Source of the DNA: Sphagnum compactum
Taxonomy: Eukaryota; Bryophyta; Sphagnopsida; Sphagnales
Reading direction: 5' to 3'
Assembly: GCA_965153455.1 (NCBI GenBank)
Contig: OZ234497.1
Span: forward strand, 12,214,001 to 12,278,000
DNA length: 64,000 bases
A program made the translations under genes and the position numbers. Shown here in pieces: positions 26,020 to 37,260 of this stretch; the first letter of the stretch is position 1; each line of letters starts with the position of its first letter. The notes under the pieces are model-generated. The model was not told where the DNA came from, did not search any database, and worked only from the letters and a program-made list of their open reading frames with translations.

Positions 26020-28190
26020 TTTGTAAATAATTTCTTTCAAATTAATAAGTATGTCAGCTAAAAGAAAAATATTTTCCATCTCAAATTGAGATTGAACAAT
26101 GCTTAGTTTTTGGTGAACTAAAAAATTTATTGCATGAAACATGGATTCATGCTTCTCCCACCATTGAAAATGACACTTTGATATCCTTGAAATCCACTTG
26201 GCATCGTATGAAATTTAACAATTACTTGTTGACAAGTTCTTTTGTTGATTTTCTTGTGCTAACAATTTGTTAAAAAATATCCATGTTATAGTCCTCATCG
26301 ATTCCTTGGTTTGTAATGTCACCTTGAAATTTTGCCACTAGATTTAAATGATGATAACATTTCAAAAGTATATAAAAAAAAAAATTCCTATCATAGCCTT
26401 CAATAATAACCACAACTTGTTCATGGCCAATAAAAGAAGATACAAGATGAAGGCTTTTAAACCTAGGGTTTAACATCAAGGATAACATGCTATTGGGTTT
26501 TCTTTTATCATATTTTTTAAAGAAAGATTGGAAAGATTCTAGAACACCAAACAATGTTTTTTTCAATAAACAAAGCTAATTCAAAAAATACTCCCAAATC
26601 ATCATCAATCAAATTGTCTAGGATTGGTGGGATTTAGAAATCTTCCTTAAGTTTCAAATGGATTGTTGTGGCATAAATACATCACTACACAACTAGTGGC
26701 AATGAATTTGATTCATAACATAAGACTCACAATATGGGAAAACACACACACACACACACACACAATTATTTGAAAAATGTGCCATATAAGAGGAGGTGGT
26801 GCTTGTTTGTTGATTCTCGAAATAGTCTACCTATAGTAACAAAGGACAATAATCTCCTAAACTTGTAAAGCCTTTTGAAACATAATGACTTTATTAGCAA
26901 ACTTGCATAAAATCTTAACAAAGTTTAATATTAATATTTCCAATTGTTACAATTGAAAAAAAATTCAATTTGCAAAAGAGTTTTCAAAAATTAAAAAAAA
27001 AATTATAACTTGTTTTGAATGTAATTTTTAGTTTTCTTGGGTGAACATGGAAGACCAAAATCAACACAAGCCTTAATCTATTCTTGTATGCCTTTCCCAC
27101 ATATATATTTTATCAATATATACAATTTGTTATACAATTTTGCAAATGTGATTGACTAGACTTAATAGAAACATACTTGAAAAATTCTAGCACACTTTCT
27201 CCTCTATTTTAGCATATTGACATGCATTAAAAAAAACATGATCAAAACAAGTGCCTTGAAAACTTTCCTCTAAACCCAATATTTCACAACTCACAATTGA
27301 TTTTAATGCAATTGTTATTGCATTGAAATTTGATCCTTCATCTTTCAAACAAACAATGATTATTTTTCTTCAATCCATATTGATGTAATAATTATGTTAC
27401 CTTTATTGTGACAGTTAATCCAATGACTTTAGTTGACTCAAACAAACCAATTGTGACATGCTTTGGTTGTTAATCAAATTAAATTTATAAAAAAAAGAAA
27501 AAGAAAAGCAAATACATCACATGTGCTCTTTGAAACATTCACAAATGATAGTTATAAAATTACATCTTGTTGAATTTGATAGAAAATACGTTTACTTTGT
27601 TTTCTCCACCAAGTTATGTAACACCTATTGCAAAAACAATTCTTAAAAAAAAATACCACTCCAGCACATAAATACATGGCTAAACACTTGGACCAAATTT
27701 TTTATGGAAACTTCATAAGCAAATGGTTTTTAACAATCAAAAGGCCAAAGTCTTGTAATTTCTTTGTTGTTGCACATCATCCTTTTCTAAGTAATCTTTA
27801 TAACAATTTTTTTTGAAATAACATTGTGAAATATATTAGGCCTTTCCTCACTAGTGTCTTTTCACATTTTCTCTCAATGGACTATTCACTTCTTCCTCAA
27901 TTTTTTTGGCAATAACAAAATGGTTTGCACCCACATCTTTTTTCAAAATTGTTATTCCATTCATTTTGTAATATGAAATTACATATTTTGTTGATTGTGT
28001 TTTTATATTAGATGCATTGAATGGATTGTTGTGACAAAAGATACAACACATGATTTCAAAAATTGCACTATTAACATCTTTATTATTATCAACACACAAA
28101 AACCCCACATAATTCATTTTTGCTATGGGGTCTCCATTTAACTCTTTGAACAACAATTTTTGAAGATTAATGTTCATTTAATTTAATCTT
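26020..28190 (-). pseudogene. Decayed hAT-superfamily transposase
   Basis: Read on the minus strand from about 28180 to 26020, fragments in shifting frames line up with one hAT-type transposase. A zinc-finger-like region lies at 28177-27851 (IMCCIFCHNNPF). A middle segment near 27350 has CLKDEGSNFNAITIALKS then SFQGTCFDHVF. The frame 26566-26270 (KPNSMLSLMLNPRFKSL) leads into the C-terminal dimerisation block near 26100-26180 (FQWWEKHESMF, then QSQFEMENIFLLADIL), the hAT signature of WW..FP..A followed by E..FS. At least several frameshifts and stops separate the pieces, so no active transposase is encoded. Terminal repeats were not found by eye. Confidence 0.75.
26742..26764. repeat. (AC)n microsatellite
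   Basis: About 23 bases of AC dinucleotide lie upstream of the hAT relic reading frame. It is a simple repeat. Confidence 0.9.
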
Positions 28191-30320
28191 CATTATCCAA
28201 CCTCTACTACTTTTTGTTTGCAAAATTGAACTTTCTTTACATCTTTCCTCCAATAATTCTTTCTTCTATAACGATTTCATTAAGATAGATTTCACATGTT
28301 TCATTTTGTATTGTTATTTAATTTTCATTTTCACTTGATTCCATTTTTCACAAGATTGTCACTCGAAAATTAATGGAGAAACCAAAACAAGTTTATGTTC
28401 TACCAAAGTTGTTTAATCATTTTTACTTTTAAATTGAATTAACTACTAGAAACTAAAACATGTACAAGAAATTACAAGATCAAAAGTATTCACAACTTAT
28501 CTTTCCAAGTGGAGAGGCAAATGCAAAAAATGGTTAGATCATATTTTGCAGAACAACCCTACACAACAACAATCATGTTTTCCAATTACTAAGGGATTAA
28601 TTTTGAAGGGGTTGATGAGTTTCCTTTCGTAAAAATGGATGGGTCGAATATCATATAATTCCTTGATGAAATTATAACAAAAACTTGCTCAAAATTCAAT
28701 ATCTCTCGAGCCTTGAGTCTACAAATTTCCAAATCACCTTTATTCAATCCTATTCACTCGACAAGGGGCTTTCCACCAATACGAAGAGTGGGCCCAAATT
28801 CTTTTATAATTTTAGTTTTGATTTAAATGATTTTTCAATGAAAAATTTGGGTCAATTTTAATAACTTCTTCACCATAGGTAGTAGAAACATGAGGGCTTA
28901 CCTTAAAATCCCATTTAAAAAATATTGGACAAACTTAATCCACGGATTTGACTTGCAAGTTATCCTACTCAAACAACTACCTATACACTTGTTACTTACA
29001 TTCAAAGTTTCTAGACTTGATAGAAAAGCATGTCATCAATTATCAATTAGATTGAACTACATGAGAATTGCATTGTGATGAGACTAAGATCCACCCAACA
29101 AAGAACCACATGCACTTGGATGTCAACACCCAATGCATGTGAATTGCATTTGCACTATGACAAAAGACTCAATCCAACAAAACATTCACATGCACTAGAA
29201 GACTACAAGATTTGACACATGTTGTGGGGAAGAAGAAGAAGAAGATATACTACACATCACCAAAGCATGATACCCTCCATTAGAGCCTTGTCATATCCAA
29301 ATTCTTTTAATTTAAAAGATCTTTAGTTGCAAAGAAAGCTTTTTCCTTCTATTTTGGAAAATAAAGTTGGATTTGCATACCCTAGGCAATGACTTTTTTT
29401 GAAACTTACAAATTTTTCATTTTTCATTTTAAAAAATTGGGGATTTTAAAATACTTGTATTTTAAAAAGTGTGAATTTGAATAAATTTTCTTTTTTGTCT
29501 ACAAGATTGACTACTTTTTATATAAAAAAAAATCCTAGAAATAACAAGCATGGTTTTTTTTTAATAAAAAAATTTATAAAAAAATTTATTTATTTATTTT
29601 TTTACCCCAATTTTGCGAGGTAGGTGGGCTGGTGACCATCCACAAGAGGATTTAACCAAATTTGGCTGTAGGTCAAAGAGGTAAGTAAAATATGTTAGGA
29701 AAAACATATTCTGGGGACAAGTTACGAACTAATGTCTAAATACAATGAATGAGTTGAGAGTTTTTTTCACTTGAAATATGGCGAAATTGGGCGATATTTA
29801 TCCCCAAAAAAATTAAAATCCTTTGGGGACCTTTTGCACACCATTTTCTTGGTTGCAAGTGGTGTGAAGTTTCACCATCCAAAAATTCAAATTAAAAAAT
29901 TAAAAATAAAAAAAGAAACAAGAAAAAAAGGGAAAAAAAAAAAAAAAAAACATTGGCCACGAGTGTTTTCAGGAAAAAGGCAAAAAGAGCAACCCAAAAG
30001 TGCAATGTCGTCCCCCAAAAAAAAAAAAAAAAAAAGCTTAAACAGAATTTCTGTTCCCCTCAATTTCTGCAAACTTATATAGTTAGGTCAAAAATAGGCA
30101 CCTAGCCATGTGGATGATGGGTTCACAGGAATTCTTTATTATTATTATTATTCTAAAATTTTAAATTTTTTGAAATAAAAAATTATTATAGAAATTATTT
30201 AAATACCGTTTTTATAATAAAAAATATTTTAAAATATAAATAAAGAAATATATAATTATTATATTTTAGAAAGGGAAGAAAAGAAGGGCTGAAGGAATGT
30301 TAAATCTTACCCAATAGGTG
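28191..30320. other. AT-rich spacer, no supported gene
   Basis: Short frames only. About 28620-29080 has a run of phrases reminiscent of plant LTR-type non-coding DNA (ATATCTCTCGAGCCTTGAGTC, then AAGGGGCTTTCCACCAATAC). A similar diverged phrase recurs at about 31430-31500. A Lys-rich frame at 29771-30082 is an artefact of poly-A runs. Confidence 0.45.
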
Positions 30321-30445
30321 GAGTGGAGTCCACTATAGTAGGTAGTCTAGAGCCTACTCTATTTCTAGCTTATCCGCGGCGTTTTGCCGCGTATTCGTGA
30401 CGTGGAGGATTACTTGTCTGGAAAGCGGATTAATGTCACGTGCCC

Positions 30446-30497
<52 letters not shown>

Positions 30498-30730
30498 GGG
30501 ACCTGGACTTTGCGAGTTTGCAGCTAGCTATCCAGGTCTTAAGGGCGGGGGTGGAGAAATAATACGGGATTTCAAATACGGGCAGCGAAGGTGGTTTTTT
30601 TTGGTCAGATTTTTTTTTTTCCCTCTGTACCGGATTTTGCACACTTATTTGGACCCACGTGGTACCAGCTTTGCTTGCTTGCTTGCTTGCGTGGATGGGT
30701 TTAGGAATAAAAAGCTGGTACCACGTGGGT
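30320..30730. other. GC-richer, palindrome-rich island without an ORF
   Basis: Inside AT-rich DNA this segment carries several dyads. CGCGGCGTTTTGCCGCG lies near 30375. GACCTGGA and its complement TCCAGGTC lie near 30499 and 30530. A perfect 22-bp inverted repeat (30651-30672 and 30711-30732) encloses a 38-nt loop with a (TTGC)n tract. It also has TGACGTGG, a CACGTG G-box near 30438, and a (GA)n tract at 30453-30492. No coding frame is supported. It resembles a promoter or leader, but no gene follows. Confidence 0.6.
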
Positions 30731-31386
30731 CCAAGTGTGAACATGATAGAGCTCACTTGCCAAAAAGAAATTTAATTTTCTTGGTCCAAGTGTGAACATG
30801 ATAGAGCTCACTTGCGAAAATGAAATTTAATTTTCTTGGTCCAAGTGTGAACATGATAGCGCTCACTTGCCAAAAAGAAATTTAATTTTCTTGGTCCAAG
30901 TGTGAACATGATACAGCTCACTTGCGAAAAAGAAAAATTAATTTTCTTGGTCGAAGTGTGAACATGATAGCGCTCACTTGCGAACAAGAAATTTAATTTT
31001 CTTGGTCCAAGTGTGAACATGATAGAGCTCACTTGCCAAAAAGAAATTTAATTTTCTTGGTCCAAGTGTGAACATGATAGAGCTCACTTGCCAAAAAGAA
31101 ATTTAATTTTCTTGGTCCAAGTGTGAACATGATAGAGCTCACTTGCCAAAAAGAAATTTAATTTTCTTGGTCCAAGTGTGAACATGATAGAGCTCACTTG
31201 CGAAAATGAAATTTAATTTTCTTGGTCCAAGTGTGAACATGATAGAGCTCACTTGCCAAAAAGAAATTTTAATTTTCTTGGTTCAAGTGTGAACATGATA
31301 GAGCTCACTTGAGAAAAAGAAATTTAATTTTCTTGGTCCAAGTGTGAACATGATACAGCTCAATTATGAAAAGAAATTTAATTTTC
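30731..31386. repeat. Tandem array of twelve 55-bp units
   Basis: Unit starts are 30731, 30786, 30841, 30896, 30952, 31007, 31062, 31117, 31172, 31227, 31283 and 31338; the period is 55 with three units of 56 or altered length. Each begins CCAAGTGTGAACATGATA and contains CTCACTTGC and AAATTTAATTTTCTTGG. CAAGTG and CACTTG within a unit form a short dyad. Copies differ at a few positions and the last is degenerate. The first unit is continuous with the right arm of the 22-bp inverted repeat. Confidence 0.95.
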
Positions 31387-34300
31387 ACAATTGTGAAAAC
31401 CCAATGACAAAAATTCCTCAAAATGCAATATCTCCCTCTCACTTCACCTTAGGTCTAAAAATTACGAAATCACCTCCAAGAAATCTCACTTGTCAAGGGC
31501 TTTGTAGTAGGTATGAAAAGCTCATCCAATTTCTCCGGTTTTTATAAATTAGTTTGAATTACAAAATTGTGCGAAATTCAATAACTCTTGCACCCTAGGT
31601 CTAAACATTGCCAAACCATCTTCATGTACAAAATCATCAAAGGTTTTTCAGTAGTATCAACAACACATCCAAAGGGTGCCGTGGTTTGTGATATCTCAAC
31701 ATGAAAAACAAAACAAGTAAATTACCCTCCTAGATAGATTTGGGAATTGCCCAATATGGTTTTTCAAGGTAGTTTTTAGTTGAGCAAATTTTTAACACAA
31801 TGTTTACAAAGACCATAAACTATTGGAGGTTAAAGGGTTAATAAATATTTTGTTAAATTTTAAGTCCTTAATGTTGTTGGTCATTAAATCAAATGGCACA
31901 AACAAGTTTATGTTGTTTACTATCACTATATAAAGTTACAAAACACCCTATTGCATAATAAAATGAAAGGCAATTGTGTAAATCCCAAAATCATTGGGCT
32001 TGGTTTAATGATAGTCAGTTAGAAGCTATATTGAACATGGCATTTACCTTTTGGAGCTTTTTCATAAGCTTATGATTTTGTTTTTCAAAAAAACTTATAT
32101 TTTCATGATAAGTGTGTTTGGAAGAAAAGGATGAATAATATTTTGCATCATTTTCAAAAATGCTAGTGTCAATAATGACATTTAATATCCCCAAAAAGAA
32201 TAATATAGCTAACTCCCCAAACATGTACAATTGAAAAATAATTCTTTTAACAATTTGTTTGAATATGTTTTACACAAATTGAACACTTGCCCTTGCACCA
32301 TATTCTTGTTTGTATTGTTGGCTCTCCCCATAAGGAAGAAAGTATGTTTTGGTGTAAGATTTAGGTGTAAAATTTCAGCTCAAACTCGACCCAATGTGCG
32401 AATGACATTTACAATACTATTTGTGCATATGGATGGGCATGTTCCTTAAAAGTGCATGCCTCTAGATGAGAACTTCTAAATCTAGTAATAAAAGAAATTT
32501 TTAGTTGGCACTTATGATAAAGGAAATAGTCATTATACAATGATTTGCTTGTCTCATGTTCCAAGTTATTTCATGCTATGAATCAAATTCCATTTTGGAT
32601 TTACATGTTTGCATCTTTTGGTGCATATTCATGTTTTGTGTGGTGGAGATTGTGGGCTAAGCTTGTTTTGTTATAGTTTGTCATGATATTTATACCCAAT
32701 ATAAATACATTTGATTGTAATAGTTTTTTTGCATGTGACAAATAAAACTCTAATCATGAAATGGGGCATCTAACACCAACTTGGTTATGAAGGAGATTAC
32801 AATTGCATGCCAAAAGATCATGCAACAACCGTACCTTGGGTTTGCCATTGACTCCTATGCATAACAAGGAAATGTCATTATGGGGATGAAGGATAAAGAA
32901 TTGGACTGAACACAAGTTTGAGACATGGGTTGGGCTGAGGATAGTGAAACACACTCACATTCCCAATACAATGAACTCCCATTATCAAACAAAGGATTTT
33001 CTTGAAAATTATAAGGATTTGAGAGGTTAAAACAAAAAAATTTCAAAATGATTCTTGATTTAGAGAATGATTTGGGAATCAAATCATGTTCAATTCAAAA
33101 ACTTAATGTAACTTTGAAAAAAAACCCCATTCTAAGGGCCACAAGATGTTGTATTCACAAAACATGCATTTAATAGGGGTCATGACCCTCCACAATTGCG
33201 AGATAACCAAGTGCAACAATTTTTACTCTTGAAAAAGCTTGGAAATTTTGAAAATTTCGAATGAGCCATTGGGTTTGTATTCCTGACGCAAGTTTCTATT
33301 GTGTTATAGGCGAACTAGTGCTCCCTTTAGGGAGTTTGGGCCATGGCAAGTTTTGTGAATTTGTGTGACCTGGTGAAGTTTGTTTGACTCCAGACTAAAC
33401 TAACCACTTTAGTTTGCTCGTTTATGTAAATTGAGGCGATTGAGAGTTTGGTTTGAGAACTTAATTCGCTTTACTTTATTCCAAAGTTGTCAACTATTTT
33501 GTTAGATTGAGAAGAGTTAATGAATGTGTTTCAAGTTTTTGCGTTGCATGGAATGAATTAAGATAATGGAGTTTAACTATTGACCCCAATTTACAAGCTT
33601 TGGGGTGTATCATCACATAATGACATTTGATTTTATCGTAAATGTTGCAAAAGTAGTAATACAAAGACAACATTGTATGTTTGCCACTCATTGACAATAG
33701 AAGATGTAATATTCAAAATTGGTGCATTGGATCTAATTGTAGGACCATTAAAAATTGAAGATTATGATTTATCATTGCCTTCAACATTTTTTTCTTAATT
33801 TGGGCTCCAAACTATTGCATTGTAGACAAAATTTTCTAATATTCTCAACATTTTTCCATTACATTTAATACCCAAGGTAAAATCACCATGCATAACACCA
33901 CAAGGCTCAAATAATTCATGCTCATAGTACATTCAACCAAAATAAAATCTCTTTTCACACTAACAACTCGTACAATTCACATAATTTCAACACAGGCACA
34001 AATTAAAACAATGTTAAGTGTTTTGAAAGCTTCTAGTTAATATACGATAGACAAAGACAACTTCAAACACATTAGAAACAAGGCTTATAGGACCACATCA
34101 CAACATCATCTGTTGGAAAGCCTTCCATTGCACTAGTGATGTGAGACCTTGTACCCATAATTTTCAAGCAAAAAAATGTACACTCGTTGCACTTTGTCTT
34201 CATCTTCTTCAGCTTCAAAATCATTCTTTACATTGAAAGCTTTGTCCTTGATCATTTCAATGGCTGTTTAACATGTCAAACCAAGCAAGTTCTTTATGTT

Positions 34301-35282
34301 GATGTAATTAGCTGCCTCTTTGCATGACACCCAAGTTGAACTCAACAGGGCCCTCATGTTTGTGATGCCTTGTTTTACCCATCACATCTTTTTCATAAGT
34401 ACTAAATGCTTTACCGTCACGACAACTTAAATTCAATTTGAAAATAAATGAGAGATAGGTTAGCCATGTACCTAATGGTCATGTTCATGTTTACGGACCT
34501 TCAACATGTGTGGTATTGATCATGTATCATGACTTTTTTGGGATGATTTTTAGAAATTTTTGGCCTGGAAAAAAACTATTTTGACTTGTATTTTGGATTT
34601 TTAAAATTAAAAAATGACTGAAATTTTCCAAATTTTAATAAGGATAAAAAAAAAGTTGCCATGGGTCTACCACACATGTTCCAACTAGTTGGATTTTATT
34701 TTTCTTGGGTTTTGTATGTTTGTTTGTTTCCTCCCCCCACCACCCCCCCAAAATTTTTCTAACATTGCATTGATAGGAGCAGCCCAAGAGGGATTTTGCA
34801 ATAAATCGTGACAAGTTCCTAGAATAGGTTGAAATAGTAAAAAACTGCTCAAAATACTACCAAACCAAAATCTAAGTAGAAATGTGATAAGAAATTTAGT
34901 TCAAAATGTTTTTCTTGAAATTTGGTGATTTCTTTCCAAAAGAACAGGGAAAATATGTGGCTGAAAATTTTGAATTTTTTGCAATTGTGTGAAATTTCAC
35001 ACCAAAAAAACGGTTGGTTTCAACATGTACCTAAAAATATAGAAGGATGCTTCATTTTTTTGGCTTTCCTAACTAGTTAGTCAAATTTGGCTTAATCTTC
35101 TTGTGGATGATTGCTGCTTCTACCACACAAAAAATTGGAAAAAAAACATTGCCACCTACCAAAAAAACTCTTACTAATTTTCATCAACTCCTAATAATAG
35201 GTGGGTTGATGTCAAACTTTTTCCCTTGAGTGAGTCATGGCTTGGATTTCCCATTGTTGTAAGACTAGGAACACAAATACAA
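31387..35282. other. AT-rich spacer, no supported gene
   Basis: Only short frames without motifs. Near 33280-33480 a GC-richer patch (CTCCCTTTAGGGAGTTTGGG and following) may be a transposon remnant. No family could be named. Confidence 0.45.
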
Positions 35283-35628
35283 AAAGAACAAGGGGTGTGT
35301 CACAATGTGCCCTAGCCATTTACATTAAAAAGTATCTTAAGGCAAAAGAAGAAGAATTATGGAAACTCAAATATTTCACCATGCAAAAATATACCAATCT
35401 TCAAAAAATTCCTCTCAAAAAAAAAACCCAAAATCCATCAAGATATTATTATAACTCTATTATAACTAATCTCAAATTGTAACACAAGCCAAAATATCAT
35501 CTTTCAAAAATCCTCATTTAAAAATAGACCTATTATTATTAGCTAGGGACCAAAATCCATTAAGCCACTATATACTCTACAATGAATCTAAACACAATAT
35601 CCTTGCCTCGGTAGGCAAGGCCAACAAA
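35283..35628 (+). repeat. Dispersed repeat, copy A
   Basis: This matches the reverse complement of about 59530-59860 along most of its length. Shared blocks include AACAAGGGGTGTGTCAC, CCATTTACATTAAAAAGTAT, CTTAAGGCAAAA, ATATCATCTTTCAAAAATCC, GGGACCAAAATCCATTAAG and ACAATATCCTTGCCT. The right end is a stem-loop, CCTTGCCTCGGTAGGCAAGG. Both copies show an internal duplicated section. A non-autonomous transposable element is the likely identity. Confidence 0.75.
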
Positions 35629-35679
35629 GAACGAAGAAGAGCACAAACATAAAGAGAAATAGAACAAGACAAAAAAACA

Positions 35680-36090
35680 AATCACAAGAAACGGAAAATT
35701 TGAATCATTGAAAATCCACCGGGCATGGGAATCACGATTACCATAGATGAGGTCGAACAACGTAAATTGGTCACAAATTCCCGATCCCATGCCTTACGTT
35801 TGGCCTCCTGTGGACCACCAGGCTGGTCATGGCTGGCATCCACATATTCGTTGCGGTATTTGATCACTTTGGCCAGAATTCTGTTGCTCGATACTTTGGG
35901 GATTGGAATGGGTTGATCGATATCGGTATCGTCGATCACAAAATCTCAAGAGAAATGAGCTCTCAAGGAATTGCAACACCCCCAAGTGAGCCTTACGGCT
36001 TGCACTTCGGTGGGAATCATTGAGGAGTTTTGGAAGGCTTGCACACGAGTTAAATCATTCATTGTGAAGTTTTGGAGGTCGATGTTGGGA
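35680..36090 (-). pseudogene. SKP1-like pseudogene fragment
   Basis: SKP1 is the adaptor between cullin-1 and F-box proteins in SCF ubiquitin ligases. On the minus strand from 35939 the frame reads IDDTDIDQPIPIPKVSSN, then ILAKVIKYRNEYVDASHDQ and KRKAWDREFV. This follows the SKP1 order of a D/P-rich stretch, ILxKVIxYCxxHVDA, and KxWDxEFV. The next block, DQFTLFDLIYG (SKP1: VDQATLFDLI), is in another frame, showing a small deletion. Upstream, weak resemblance continues to about 36080 (MIPTEVQAVRLT) but with a stop before IDDTD. The sequence then degrades. Frameshift and stop make this non-functional; it may be a retrocopy because no intron is seen. Confidence 0.65.
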
Positions 36091-36099
36091 ACTTGGGGA

Positions 36100-37260
36100 A
36101 TTGCTTACTTCACCGTACCTACTACTAAGGTTTGGCATTTCAATAATTCTTGAAAAAGGGAAATCTGAACGAAAAGAAAAAAGAAAAAAGAAATTGCCAA
36201 AAAAACTGGAAAATCAAAATGCCAACCTTTATTTCACACTATTGACTTTAACCCTTTCCACTAGAATTATCATCATGTGTATTGTAAAATAATAATGGGG
36301 GAACCTTGTGTGATTATTCCATCAAAAAATAATTTAATATATGAAAATTTGAAATATTGAAAATAGTTGAATATTTAATTAAAAATTTTAGGTTGTTATT
36401 ATTTTTTCAATCCCTTTTGTTGGCAAACTTAAATACATTTCAGCAGAAACTACCAAAATGGTGGGTGTCATAAGCAACTCATGAGCAACACAACAGCAGA
36501 GCTTTCCTCCTGCACAATGTTTTTTTAGTTGGGTTTTTTTTGGGGGGGGGCAGTTGCAAGCAATGTTTTGATTTTGTTGGTGTAACTATTGGCAAGGCCA
36601 GCGTGTTTGTGATGCCTTTTGTTTTGATTGGCTTGGTTACCAGTGTAAAGGGTTTTCGTAAACTTTTGGATTGAACTTCGAATCGAATCGGTGTGAAAGG
36701 TGATGTCGAGAGACTAATATACTCTCTCTAGAGTATTGTTTTAGGTCAAAAATTTATAGGTAATTAAGGTTTTGAAGACTAGGATCGACTACCAAAAGCT
36801 AATAAATTCCTATATTTCCCATCTACCTATTGACGATATTGGTTTTTTATTAGTGGCAAATTTTCTCGGTTTTTTTGGAGCTAACGTATATGATTTCAAC
36901 ACAAACAAAAAGGATTATAAAAATTTTAAACCATAATTTGGGAAATTTCAAGGATTTAAGAAAATAATTGCCGGATTTCTATAACATGTTCCCAATATAT
37001 TGTAGCCAAAATATATAAATAATTCTTAAAATTTTCTGGTTTCATATCTGGTTTATAGCCAAATTTGGCTAAATCTTATTGTGGTTGATTGCCAAGTTGG
37101 CTATATGTATATTTTAAGAACCCCCTGATCAATAAAAATTAAATTAAAAGAACTAGAAGTAGGTAACCTGCACATTGAGGCCTACACATTGAGGCTACCT
37201 ACCAGCACCCCAAGAAAACATTTTGTACCTGCCCGACCAGAAAGTGGGGGCAATGTGCCC
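36100..37260. other. Spacer between SKP1 relic and GDH promoter
   Basis: AT-rich, with poly-A, poly-T and poly-G runs and no supported gene. At 37155-37204 there is an inverted arrangement GTAGGT...ACCTAC around two copies of ACATTGAGGC, close to the GDH promoter. Confidence 0.5.

Noticed and set aside
29771-30082. Lys-rich plus-strand ORF
   Set aside because: Made mostly of poly-A runs; no motif and no splice context.
30808-31032. Minus-strand ORF across the 55-bp array
   Set aside because: Its peptide is just the array translated in one frame, and the frame is interrupted where unit length varies.
30731-31386. CRISPR-like array
   Set aside because: The 55-bp units are contiguous with no unique spacers between repeats, and the context is a plant nuclear genome. 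It is a plain tandem repeat.
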